DNA from: Hahellaceae bacterium
Lineage (GTDB): Bacteria; Pseudomonadota; Gammaproteobacteria; Pseudomonadales; Oleiphilaceae
NCBI GenBank assembly: GCA_024234575.1
Contig: JACKOB010000003.1
Span: 434,001 to 498,000, forward strand
DNA: 64,000 bases
Reading direction: 5' to 3'
Of this stretch, positions 56,928-64,000 are shown in pieces; position 1 is the first letter of the stretch, and every line of letters begins with the position of its first letter. The notes under the pieces are model-generated. The model was not told the origin of the DNA. It worked only from the letters and a program-made list of their open reading frames with translations, and did no database searches. A program made the position numbers and the translations under genes.

Positions 56928-58952
56928 ATGACTGAGAAACAAAACCACATCATTTATGGTAAAGACGGTAAACCGACTAAAGACCGGCCGTGGATATTTC
57001 GTACCTACGCCGGGCACACAAACGTTTGGGCAACCAATGAATTGTATCGGGACAACCTGTCGAAAGGTCAGACGGGTTTAAGTATTGCCCTGGATTTACC
57101 TACTCAGTGTGGCTACAGCTCAGAGCATCCGATCGCGAAGCCAGAAATCGGCAAAGTCGGCGTACCTATTAATACGCTTGATGATTTTCATGTGCTGTTC
57201 GACAACATTCCCCTTGAGGAAATGAACACGTCGATGACTATTAATGGCACGGCAATGTGGCTGTTGTCGCTGTATGTGGCATTAGCAGAAGAGCGTGGCG
57301 TGACCGTCGCCGAGTTAAAAGGGACGACGCAGAATGACTTGATCAAAGAGTATTTGGCACGGGGAACCTATATTTTCCCGCCTGAAGATTCTATGCGTTT
57401 GATCGTCGATATGTATGAATACTGTCTGCACAATATTCCGTCCTGGAATGCCTCCAATATATGCTCGTATCACCTGCAGGAAGCGGGAGCGACACCCGTG
57501 CAAGAGCTTGCTTTTGCATTGGTGACGGCCATTACCATTCTCGATGCCATCAAAGAGCGCGACTGTTTTACCGAAGAAGAGTTCGAACGTTGTGTGGGGC
57601 GCATTTCATTTTTCGTCAACGCGGGTATGCGCTTTGTTGAAGAAGTTTCCAAAATGCGTGCGTTTTGCGAAATGTGGGATGAGATTACACAAAAGCGATA
57701 TGGCGTGAAAAACGAAAAGTATCGCCGTTTTCGTTATGGGGTTCAGGTTAACTCGTTAGGGCTCACCGCAGAACAACCCGAAAACAACGCGTGGCGCATA
57801 CTGATCGAAACCTTGGGTGTCACCCTGAGTCGCAAGGCTCGTTGTCGCGCATTGCAGCTGCCTGCCTGGAACGAAGCGTTGTCTTTGCCAAGGCCTTGGG
57901 ATCAGCAGTGGTCATTGCGTATTCAGCAGATACTGGCTTACGAGACAGATTTGCTCGAGTACCCCGACCTGCTTGATGGCTCGCATGTTATAGAGTCGAA
58001 AGTGAAAGATTTAAAAGCACAAGCCTATAGTGAAATTGAAAAAATACTCGACATGGGCGGTGGTGTTGAAGCGGTTAAAAGCGGCTACATGAAGTCAGCA
58101 CTGGTGGCCTCGCAGAGTGCACGCATGGCGCGTCTATCCTCTGGTGAGCAAGTGGTTGTCGGTAAGAATAAGTGGGTCGAAGGTCTGGCGTCACCCTTGG
58201 TGGGCGGCAGCGATGGCGGTATTTTCATGGTCGATGCGAAAGCCGCCCAAAAAACCATCGAAGCGCTGCAGAAAACTATACAAACGCGGGACCAGTCCCG
58301 CGTTGATGCGGCGCTGGCACGTCTGGTTGAAGAAGCCCGATCCGATAAAAACCTTATGGAGGCATCTATAGAGTGTGCCAAAGCGCGTGTTACCACTGGC
58401 GAGTGGTCTGCTGCGCTGCGGTCAGTGTTTGGAGAGTTTCGGCCACCCACAGGTGTTGATGGGCAGTCCCTCACAATCGATACCGATACGCTAAAAGCAG
58501 TACGTGCAAAAATTGCCGCGTTCATTGAGAAGTATGGCTATCGGCCGCGCATGGTGGTGGGTAAACCTGGTCTGGATGGGCACTCAAATGGCGCCGAGAT
58601 GATTTCCGTATCAGCACGACATGCGGGTTTTGATGTTATTTATTTCGGTATTCGTCTCAGTGCAGAAGAAATCGTGCAGTCGGCGATAGAAGAGAATGTC
58701 GATGTCATCGGTGTGTCGTTGCTGTCCGGCTCGCACAATGAAATCATGAAGCAGCTGTTCGATGAACTCGAAAAGAGCGGTGCGAAAGATGGCATTCCGG
58801 TGGTGTTGGGCGGCATTATTCCAGAGCCTGATTATGCTGGGCTGCAGCGACTGGGAGTCAAGAAAATATTTACACCAAAAGATTTTGATCCGATGCAGGT
58901 GATGTCCGAAATTATGGATGTGATTAACGAACAAAAGCAGGTGAAGGCGTAG
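56928..58952 (+). CDS. ecm: (2R)-ethylmalonyl-CoA mutase
   Basis: A B12-dependent mutase that isomerises ethylmalonyl-CoA to methylsuccinyl-CoA. The 674-residue protein has the large substrate domain (RTYAGHTNVW, GLSIALDLPTQCGY, CSYHLQEAGATP) and a C-terminal cobalamin domain with GKPGLDGHSNGAEMI and VSLLSGSH. The HSNGAE and LLSGSH blocks are those of ethylmalonyl-CoA mutases, while methylmalonyl-CoA mutases have HDRGA and LAAGH. An ATG at 56886 is in frame but has no ribosome-binding site; the ATG at 56928 has AGGA seven bases upstream. MeaB follows. Confidence 0.93.
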   Translation: MTEKQNHIIYGKDGKPTKDRPWIFRTYAGHTNVWATNELYRDNLSKGQTGLSIALDLPTQCGYSSEHPIAKPEIGKVGVPINTLDDFHVLFDNIPLEEMNTSMTINGTAMWLLSLYVALAEERGVTVAELKGTTQNDLIKEYLARGTYIFPPEDSMRLIVDMYEYCLHNIPSWNASNICSYHLQEAGATPVQELAFALVTAITILDAIKERDCFTEEEFERCVGRISFFVNAGMRFVEEVSKMRAFCEMWDEITQKRYGVKNEKYRRFRYGVQVNSLGLTAEQPENNAWRILIETLGVTLSRKARCRALQLPAWNEALSLPRPWDQQWSLRIQQILAYETDLLEYPDLLDGSHVIESKVKDLKAQAYSEIEKILDMGGGVEAVKSGYMKSALVASQSARMARLSSGEQVVVGKNKWVEGLASPLVGGSDGGIFMVDAKAAQKTIEALQKTIQTRDQSRVDAALARLVEEARSDKNLMEASIECAKARVTTGEWSAALRSVFGEFRPPTGVDGQSLTIDTDTLKAVRAKIAAFIEKYGYRPRMVVGKPGLDGHSNGAEMISVSARHAGFDVIYFGIRLSAEEIVQSAIEENVDVIGVSLLSGSHNEIMKQLFDELEKSGAKDGIPVVLGGIIPEPDYAGLQRLGVKKIFTPKDFDPMQVMSEIMDVINEQKQVKA

Positions 58953-58971
58953 GCGGCGGAATATAGCATCG

Positions 58972-59979
58972 ATGATAAGCACCGAACTTGAAAGCCTGGT
59001 TGCCAGCGCAGGCAGGCTCGAAAAGTGGCCGTTAGCCAAATTGATTTCCCTCTTCGAAACAGAAACAGAAGAGTCGAAACAATCGCGGCAGCAAGTGATG
59101 AGTTACTTGCAGGCGCAGCATAAAGATGGACCGGGTGGTTTTGTTCTGGGTATAACGGGTACGCCTGGGGCTGGCAAGTCGAGTCTTATTGGTGAACTTT
59201 GTCTGTCGTTGTTGGCGTCAGCAGATGGCCTTTCCGTAGCGGTGTTGGCGGTTGATCCGTCGAGCCAGTCGTCCGGTGGAGCGTTGCTGGGGGATAGAAC
59301 CCGCACCCAGCTGCCTGTCAGCAACCCTCGAATATTTTTTCGGTCACAGGCCTCAGACCTGGACTTGGGGGGCGTGGGCAGAAAAACGTTTCAGGTGGTG
59401 CGTTTACTGCGCTATTTTTTCGATTTGGTGATTATTGAAACCGTTGGCATTGGCCAGAGTGAAGTCGAAGTGAAAACGCTGAGTGACCACACCGTATTAG
59501 TGATGCAGCCGCTGGCCGGAGATCAGGTCCAGTTTATGAAGGCTGGGGTGATGGAGGTTCCTGATACGTTTGTGGTCAATAAATGTGATGAAGACTCACT
59601 GGCCAAAAAGAGCTATCACCTGCTCAAGTCGAGTTTAAAGTTAGTGCACATTTATGTGGGTGCCGAAGGTGATGGCAATAAACAGATTTTCCTCACCAGT
59701 GCATTAAAGCAGAAAGGTATTGGTGAGCTTGCTGATTTTGTGATGTCGCAGATTAGCCTCGCGGGAAATCGACAAAGTCTGCAGAATCTTGAAGCGTATT
59801 ATTTAAAGAAACAGGTTGCCCGCGTTTATGGCACCTATGGATTGGCAGTGCTGGAAAGGTATGAAAAAAGCGGCCTCAGTATGCTGAAAACATTTGAAGA
59901 AAAAGAGCAGGCCATCTTCCAGCTTTTGGGTGCGGCTTTACCTGCTGTTGATTCTTATTGCCAGGTTTTATCCTGGTAA
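58972..59979 (+). CDS. meaB: MeaB/ArgK-type GTPase, mutase chaperone
   Basis: A G3E-type GTPase of 335 residues that protects and reactivates B12-dependent acyl-CoA mutases. Walker A is ITGTPGAGKSSLI, Walker B region VAVLAVDPSSQ, followed by GALLGDRTR, IIETVGIGQSE and NKCDEDS for base recognition. It lies 19 bases after ecm, so it most probably serves Ecm rather than a methylmalonyl-CoA mutase, none of which is seen here. Confidence 0.95.
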   Translation: MISTELESLVASAGRLEKWPLAKLISLFETETEESKQSRQQVMSYLQAQHKDGPGGFVLGITGTPGAGKSSLIGELCLSLLASADGLSVAVLAVDPSSQSSGGALLGDRTRTQLPVSNPRIFFRSQASDLDLGGVGRKTFQVVRLLRYFFDLVIIETVGIGQSEVEVKTLSDHTVLVMQPLAGDQVQFMKAGVMEVPDTFVVNKCDEDSLAKKSYHLLKSSLKLVHIYVGAEGDGNKQIFLTSALKQKGIGELADFVMSQISLAGNRQSLQNLEAYYLKKQVARVYGTYGLAVLERYEKSGLSMLKTFEEKEQAIFQLLGAALPAVDSYCQVLSW

Positions 59980-60049
59980 ATACAAATTCTTTGTAAGAAA
60001 ACTTAAACTTTTTAACCTATAGCAATTAAAAAAATAAGAGGAATTTTTT

Positions 60050-61294
60050 ATGACTAAGGAACTCTATGAAATTGGTGAAACCCCACCGCTGGGTGTGGTG
60101 CCCAAGAAAATGCACTCATGGTTGATTCGCCCGGAGAGATTCGGCGAGCCGATGCAGGCGTTTGCGAAAGAGGTGATTGATGTGCCAGAGATCGCCGACG
60201 ATGAAGTATTGGTTTACGTAATGGCTGCCGGGGTTAACTATAATAACGTTTGGGCTGGTTTGGGTATTCCGGTTGATGTTATTAAGGCCAGACAAAAAGG
60301 TGGTGAAACGGAAAACTTTCACATCGGTGGTTCAGACGCTTCAGGCATCGTCTACAGAGTTGGTAAAGATGTAACCAGCGTAAAAGTGGGTGACGAAGTC
60401 GTTGCACATTGTGGTAGTTGGTCGAAAAACGGTGAGTTGGTAAAACAAGGTAAAGATCCAATGTATGACCCCACTTTCCGTATTTGGGGCTATGAAACGA
60501 ACTACGGCAGCTTTGCTCAATTTACCAAAGTACAAGACCATCAGTTGCTGCCTAAACCCAGGCATTTAAGTTGGGAAAGCGCGGCCGCATACATGCTGGT
60601 AGGCGCGACATCCTATCGAATGCTGATGGCATGGACCCCTAATCACGTTAAGAAAGATGATGTGGTCTTGGTCTGGGGTGGTGCAGGTGGCATTGGTTGT
60701 ATGGCTATTCAGATTGCGGCAGCGATGGGGGCCAAGCCAATAGCAGTAATCTCTGATGAGAGTAAAATCGACTATTGTATGAAGCTTGGTGCCATTGGCT
60801 GCATAAACCGTAACGACTTCGACCACTGGGGCATGATGCCGCACTGGAAAGATGCCGATGCCTATGGCGAGTGGCTTAAAGGTGCGCGTGGGTTTGGTAA
60901 GGCCATATGGGACATCCTGGGCGAAAAACGGGGCGTTGACGTGGTTTTCGAACATCCTGGTGAGTCAACATTGCCAACCTCTATCTTCGTCTGTGAAACA
61001 GGCGGTATGGTAACTATTTGTGCGGGCACGACGGGATTCAATGCCACACTGGATTTACGCTATCACTGGATGCGTCAAAAGCGCTTGCAGGGATCTCACT
61101 TTGCCAATGACGAGCAAGCGAAGGGCATTAACGACCTGGTCATCGCAGGCAAAGTTGACCCTTGCCTGTCCAAAACATTTACTTATGACCAGCTTCCTGA
61201 AGCACATCAACTGATGTACGAAAACAAGCACCCGTCTGGCAACATGTCTGTGCTGGTAGGTGCTGTTGATGAAGGCATGGGAATTTCCAGCTAA
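60050..61294 (+). CDS. ccr: Crotonyl-CoA carboxylase/reductase
   Basis: Ccr reductively carboxylates crotonyl-CoA with NADPH and CO2 to (2S)-ethylmalonyl-CoA. The 414-residue MDR protein has the CO2-pocket residues: Asn in GVNYNNVW (65-66), Tyr-Glu in [11 protein letters not shown] (Glu149) and His in GSHFAND (His349). Other hallmarks are [19 protein letters not shown] and RYHWMRQKR. Plain crotonyl-CoA reductases lack these blocks. It starts at an ATG after AAGAGGA, following meaB by 70 bases. Confidence 0.96.
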   Translation: MTKELYEIGETPPLGVVPKKMHSWLIRPERFGEPMQAFAKEVIDVPEIADDEVLVYVMAAGVNYNNVWAGLGIPVDVIKARQKGGETENFHIGGSDASGIVYRVGKDVTSVKVGDEVVAHCGSWSKNGELVKQGKDPMYDPTFRIWGYETNYGSFAQFTKVQDHQLLPKPRHLSWESAAAYMLVGATSYRMLMAWTPNHVKKDDVVLVWGGAGGIGCMAIQIAAAMGAKPIAVISDESKIDYCMKLGAIGCINRNDFDHWGMMPHWKDADAYGEWLKGARGFGKAIWDILGEKRGVDVVFEHPGESTLPTSIFVCETGGMVTICAGTTGFNATLDLRYHWMRQKRLQGSHFANDEQAKGINDLVIAGKVDPCLSKTFTYDQLPEAHQLMYENKHPSGNMSVLVGAVDEGMGISS

Positions 61295-61304
61295 TTGAAT
61301 CCTA

Positions 61305-61342
61305 TTAGCTTCTCCTGTCGCGGGTTCGGCGGGGGAAGCTAA
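61305..61342. repeat. Inverted repeat between ccr and epi
   Basis: TTAGCTTCTCC (61305-61315) pairs with 61332-61342 with one G-U pair; the loop is GC-rich (16 bases). There is no T-run. It is the second stable intercistronic hairpin in this operon. Confidence 0.75.
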
Positions 61343-61360
61343 CGTTGGCGTATCATCATA

Positions 61361-61783
61361 GTGAGTAATAGTGTGATTAAAAAAATCGATCATTTAGGCA
61401 TTGCGGTTACTGATCTTCAGGAAGCAATCGAAATCTATAAAAATATTGGCTTGGAGTTTGTGGGCACAGAAGTGGTTGACGAGCAAAAAGTTGAAACAGC
61501 GTTTTTTCGGGTAGGCGAGTCGTATTTCGAATTGCTTGCAGCGACTGACCCGAGTAGCCCGATAGCAAAGTTTATCGAGAAAAACGGTGGACGAATGCAT
61601 CATATTGCCTTGGCTGTTGATGACGTAGAGGCTGAAATAGAACGTTTATTGGGCTTGGGTTTCGACATGATCGACAAATCCCCAAGGCGCGGTGCACATG
61701 GTAATTTGATAGCATTTATGCACCCTAAGGCAACAAAAGGAACTTTGCTCGAGATTTGCTGTAAAGAAAAGCCGTCAGTCTGA
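61361..61783 (+). CDS. epi: Ethylmalonyl-CoA/methylmalonyl-CoA epimerase
   Basis: A 140-residue VOC-fold epimerase that interconverts the S and R forms of ethylmalonyl- or methylmalonyl-CoA. DHLGIAVTDLQEAIEIY holds the first metal-binding His, GGRMHHIALAVDD the second region, and TLLEICCKE the Glu ligand. It starts at a GTG and closes the ecm-meaB-ccr run, giving Ecm the R-isomer it needs. Confidence 0.93.
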   Translation: MSNSVIKKIDHLGIAVTDLQEAIEIYKNIGLEFVGTEVVDEQKVETAFFRVGESYFELLAATDPSSPIAKFIEKNGGRMHHIALAVDDVEAEIERLLGLGFDMIDKSPRRGAHGNLIAFMHPKATKGTLLEICCKEKPSV

Positions 61784-61993
61784 GCTGGTAATGTTTTGTT
61801 ATTAGCCGATATCACACTGGTCTGGGTGTAATGGAATAGAACTTATGCCCCTAATAACATTTATTTCTATTAACATTGGCAAATTTAAGATAAACCACTT
61901 TAAGCTCACCGAGGAAAGCGTATAATCTCGCACCATTCGATCGGCCTGGCCGGTTATGACACATCGTTCTGGTAAAGAACTAGGGTGGCAGTG

Positions 61994-62398
61994 ATGAGAT
62001 TACAATTGGATAATGGCAAGAGTTATGAACTTAACGCCATGTTTAAACCAGCTAAGGTGGGGCAAGCAGAAGCTTGGGGAACATTTCGAAATAACCTGGC
62101 GGCCTGGCCTAAAGGATTAATCATCCCCTTTGAAGCCACCAAGAGAACGCTTCGGGGTTTAGTAAACTGGTTGATCGTTTTTACGCTGCACTCCTTTTCT
62201 TTGCTTATGCTGCCGCTGTTGTCCTTATTCGGCTACTCAATGAAAGCGTACACGCTGTTTACCCGTGAAGACCAGGAAAAAATGGAGCAGTACCGGGAAG
62301 ATTTAAGGCTGGTTTACAAGAAGCTCGCCGACATTAGCGACCAAGAAGAATATCAGCGTAAGCTGAGTGAAGAAATTGCTAAGATAAAACCCTATTAA
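61994..62398 (+). CDS. Membrane-associated hypothetical protein, 134 aa
   Basis: A protein beginning MRLQLDNGKSYEL, with a hydrophobic middle (about residues 55-85, LVNWLIVFTLHSFSLLMLPLL) and a charged, likely coiled C-terminal tail (YREDLRLVYKKLADISDQ). The ATG at 61994 has AGGG eight bases upstream; a GTG at 61985 is possible. I do not recognise a family. It is convergent with the cyclic-nucleotide-type sensor. A TATAAT at 61921 could be part of its promoter. Confidence 0.65.
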   Translation: MRLQLDNGKSYELNAMFKPAKVGQAEAWGTFRNNLAAWPKGLIIPFEATKRTLRGLVNWLIVFTLHSFSLLMLPLLSLFGYSMKAYTLFTREDQEKMEQYREDLRLVYKKLADISDQEEYQRKLSEEIAKIKPY

Positions 62399-62462
62399 TA
62401 ATTCGTAGTTATCCCACCTGTCCTCGTTAAGCCACATAGCTAGTCTAATTTTGTACAGACAG

Positions 62463-62485
62463 CCCAGCCACTTTAGTTGGCTGGG
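62463..62485. terminator. Possible terminator between convergent genes
   Basis: CCCAGCCA (62463-62470) pairs with TGGCTGGG (62478-62485) across a 7-base loop. The T-run is weak on both sides, so termination is only probable. Confidence 0.5.
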
Positions 62486-62495
62486 GGTGGTAAAA

Positions 62496-63578
62496 TTAAC
62501 GGCCTCTAATAACAAACGCTTTAATGCTGTTTTGTGCCAGGATGTGTGCAGCTATTTCATTGCGCTGGCCGCCGTCATCCGATAAGTAATAAGTTTTTGA
62601 TTTATCAAGTCGTGCCACTTTATCTCTAAGCTCATCAATAGGAATGTGCAGGCAGTTAGGCATGGGGATATGCTCAAACTCCGTCATTGACCTGATATCA
62701 AGCATCGAAGCCGATGTGCCAGCCTCGGCCTTAATAGTTTCGTATTCCGCTGGCGTTACATATTGTACTAAAGGGTCATGCAATAAGCTTTGGAACGAAG
62801 TCTTATCCAGTCGCGCTAACTGGCTGTCTTCATTCATCACAACCGATGCTGAACGCACCGTTTCTGATACCAGTGCCTCTTCGCCAAAGTAAGCGCCAGG
62901 TTTGAGTGTGGCTACTTTTGTGGTGCCATCGCCAACCAATACGCTGGCACTGCCTTTGATGAGCAGGTAGAAGTAGTCGCCATCATCGCCTTCCTTAATG
63001 ATCACTTCGTCTTTGCTGGCCTTAATTCTTTCAAATTTTTCGAAGAGCTCAGTGATGTTGCTGGGTGGAAGATTAAAAAACAAGGGGAATTCCAGCAGGC
63101 TTGTCATCCAGTTGAAGTAGGCCTCATCAAACTCACCTTCTGCGGTTGTTGGTCCATTTGATGTGGTGCTGGCTGTGTGTTTCTTCTGCAGGGTTTTCAC
63201 TTCCCTGGCTTCGGACTCGCTCCAGGCAAGCGCCCGGTCAATAAACTTGGGGTCAAGTAATAACAAATGTCCTGGAGTATTTGCTTTAACGGATACGCCG
63301 TTAGGAATAAGTTTATTGATCGGATGCAGACAAATCGGGTCGCCACTATCGATTTTAGTGCTTGATAGTAAACCTTTTTTAGCCGTGATTTTTCCGGCCA
63401 GCAGATAGTAGGAAAAGGCCAGGTCATGCTCTTTTTCAAATATCACTTCTCCCGGCTCAAAAATCACCACTTTACTGTTTTTCAGGGTTTGTGATAAATA
63501 CTTGGGTGATAGCTGGTCCAGCGGCGAGTACTTTACCAGTGTATCTTCGGTGATATTCAATTGTGCTTGAAGTGACAT
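62496..63578 (-). CDS. Cyclic-nucleotide-binding/rhodanese-like sensor protein
   Basis: A 360-residue protein with two cyclic-nucleotide-binding-like beta-barrel domains (about 18-115 and 160-265; the second has the IIKEGDDGDYFYLL and GAYFGEEALVSET blocks of a phosphate-binding cassette) and a C-terminal rhodanese-like domain (about 280-360). The usual rhodanese active loop with catalytic Cys is replaced by LSDDGGQRNEIA, so no sulfurtransferase activity is expected. No DNA-binding domain is seen; it likely senses a nucleotide and signals through protein contacts. Confidence 0.85.
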   Translation of the reverse strand: MSLQAQLNITEDTLVKYSPLDQLSPKYLSQTLKNSKVVIFEPGEVIFEKEHDLAFSYYLLAGKITAKKGLLSSTKIDSGDPICLHPINKLIPNGVSVKANTPGHLLLLDPKFIDRALAWSESEAREVKTLQKKHTASTTSNGPTTAEGEFDEAYFNWMTSLLEFPLFFNLPPSNITELFEKFERIKASKDEVIIKEGDDGDYFYLLIKGSASVLVGDGTTKVATLKPGAYFGEEALVSETVRSASVVMNEDSQLARLDKTSFQSLLHDPLVQYVTPAEYETIKAEAGTSASMLDIRSMTEFEHIPMPNCLHIPIDELRDKVARLDKSKTYYLSDDGGQRNEIAAHILAQNSIKAFVIRGR

Positions 63579-63787
63579 AAAATCCCCTTTATGCGTAAGT
63601 CCATAAGGGTGTTATAGTCGATACAACGGCGTTTTGCGAATGCTATTTCTTTGATCTGTGCTTACTCGCACTTTCTGCGAATAAGGCGATGTACTAGTCA
63701 AGTCAGCGGTCAAAAAGTTACACTGTTACGCACGCCGTAGAAATATAATAATTCTCGTTTGAATCTCGATCACATAGCAGGGTAACT

Positions 63788-64000
63788 ATGGATAATGTTC
63801 GCGCTAGAGTATTTTCAATCAGTGTGGATGCCGTGGATGACGATGCCTTTATCGCAGAAGTTGAATCAATGGCGAAGCAAATGGGAAACTGCGTTTATCA
63901 GGCGGTGTTTGATTTGTTTACCGACATTGAGCTTTCTGAACCTGAAGCGCAGAGCCACTGGCGAAAGTTACTGGTCCATAGAGAAACAATGAGCCGGGCA
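63788..64000 (+). CDS. N-terminal part of an unknown, possibly signalling, protein (truncated)
   Basis: An ATG at 63788 after AGGG opens a frame that runs to the end of the window (71 codons). The acidic N-terminus (DAVDDDAFIAEVES) and the segment HWRKLLVHRETMS resemble N-terminal regions that precede GGDEF domains in some diguanylate cyclases, but no catalytic part is present here. The identity remains open. Confidence 0.6.
   Translation, partial: MDNVRARVFSISVDAVDDDAFIAEVESMAKQMGNCVYQAVFDLFTDIELSEPEAQSHWRKLLVHRETMSRA

Noticed and set aside
56928..58952. Assignment as methylmalonyl-CoA mutase
   Set aside because: The cobalamin domain has the HSNGAE and LLSGSH blocks of ethylmalonyl-CoA mutase, and ccr is beside it.

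Overview
The window reads as chromosome of a Gram-negative gammaproteobacterium close to the Pseudomonas/Cellvibrio/Spongiibacter group, probably an aerobic marine hydrocarbon user. The housekeeping order dapE-dapD-arsC-like-dapC-glnD-map | rpsB-tsf-pyrH-frr-uppS-cdsA-dxr-rseP-bamA-skp-lpxD-fabZ-lpxA-lpxB-rnhB, followed by fdxA-mutS-cinA-recA, is the order expected for that group. Genus-level placement is not possible from the sequence alone.

Layout. 1-8.6 kb: tail of a cold-shock-domain gene, two small unknown genes, then a leftward block for lysine/diaminopimelate synthesis (dapE, dapD, dapC), an Spx/ArsC-like protein, glnD and map. 8.9-24.3 kb: a rightward block for translation (rpsB, tsf, frr), UMP kinase, isoprenoid and phospholipid precursors (uppS, cdsA, dxr), envelope assembly (rseP, bamA, skp) and lipid A/fatty acid synthesis (lpxD, fabZ, lpxA, lpxB), ending in rnhB. 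24.3-29.5 kb: fdxA and mutS leftward, cinA/pncC and recA rightward, with a canonical LexA box before recA. 29.5-43 kb: accessory genes, including a 21-copy perfect 7-bp repeat directly in front of a small membrane protein, a SirB2-like protein, a PilZ-like protein, a Lon-like protease, SelO, a DUF2238 membrane protein, a lipoprotein globin paired with a DUF3034 protein, lutABC for lactate oxidation, a thioesterase, a quinone oxidoreductase and a DUF1456 protein. 43-48.8 kb: a compact alkane-hydroxylation locus (alkB, two rubredoxins, rubredoxin reductase, MalT/AlkS-like regulator). 48.9-50.5 kb: a decayed insertion sequence between two copies of the 3' end of a CoA-ester lyase gene. 50.5-61.8 kb: a C5 dicarboxylic acyl-CoA cluster. 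62-64 kb: unknown and signalling genes.

The most interesting part is 50.5-61.8 kb. Its rightward arm holds the first half of the ethylmalonyl-CoA pathway: crotonyl-CoA carboxylase/reductase, epimerase, ethylmalonyl-CoA mutase with its MeaB chaperone, and methylsuccinyl-CoA dehydrogenase. Together these convert crotonyl-CoA plus CO2 to mesaconyl-C1-CoA. The leftward arm does not hold the usual mesaconyl-C1-CoA hydratase and beta-methylmalyl-CoA lyase. It holds homologues of the last steps of the Chloroflexus 3-hydroxypropionate bicycle: mesaconyl-CoA C1-C4 CoA transferase (mct), mesaconyl-C4-CoA hydratase (meh) and a citramalyl-CoA-lyase-like CitE protein. Read as one pathway, acetyl-CoA plus CO2 would become pyruvate with acetyl-CoA regenerated, without glyoxylate or propionyl-CoA. 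It lies beside alkB, whose products are degraded to acetyl-CoA, so the two modules make metabolic sense together. This hybrid route is an inference from gene content and needs biochemical proof.
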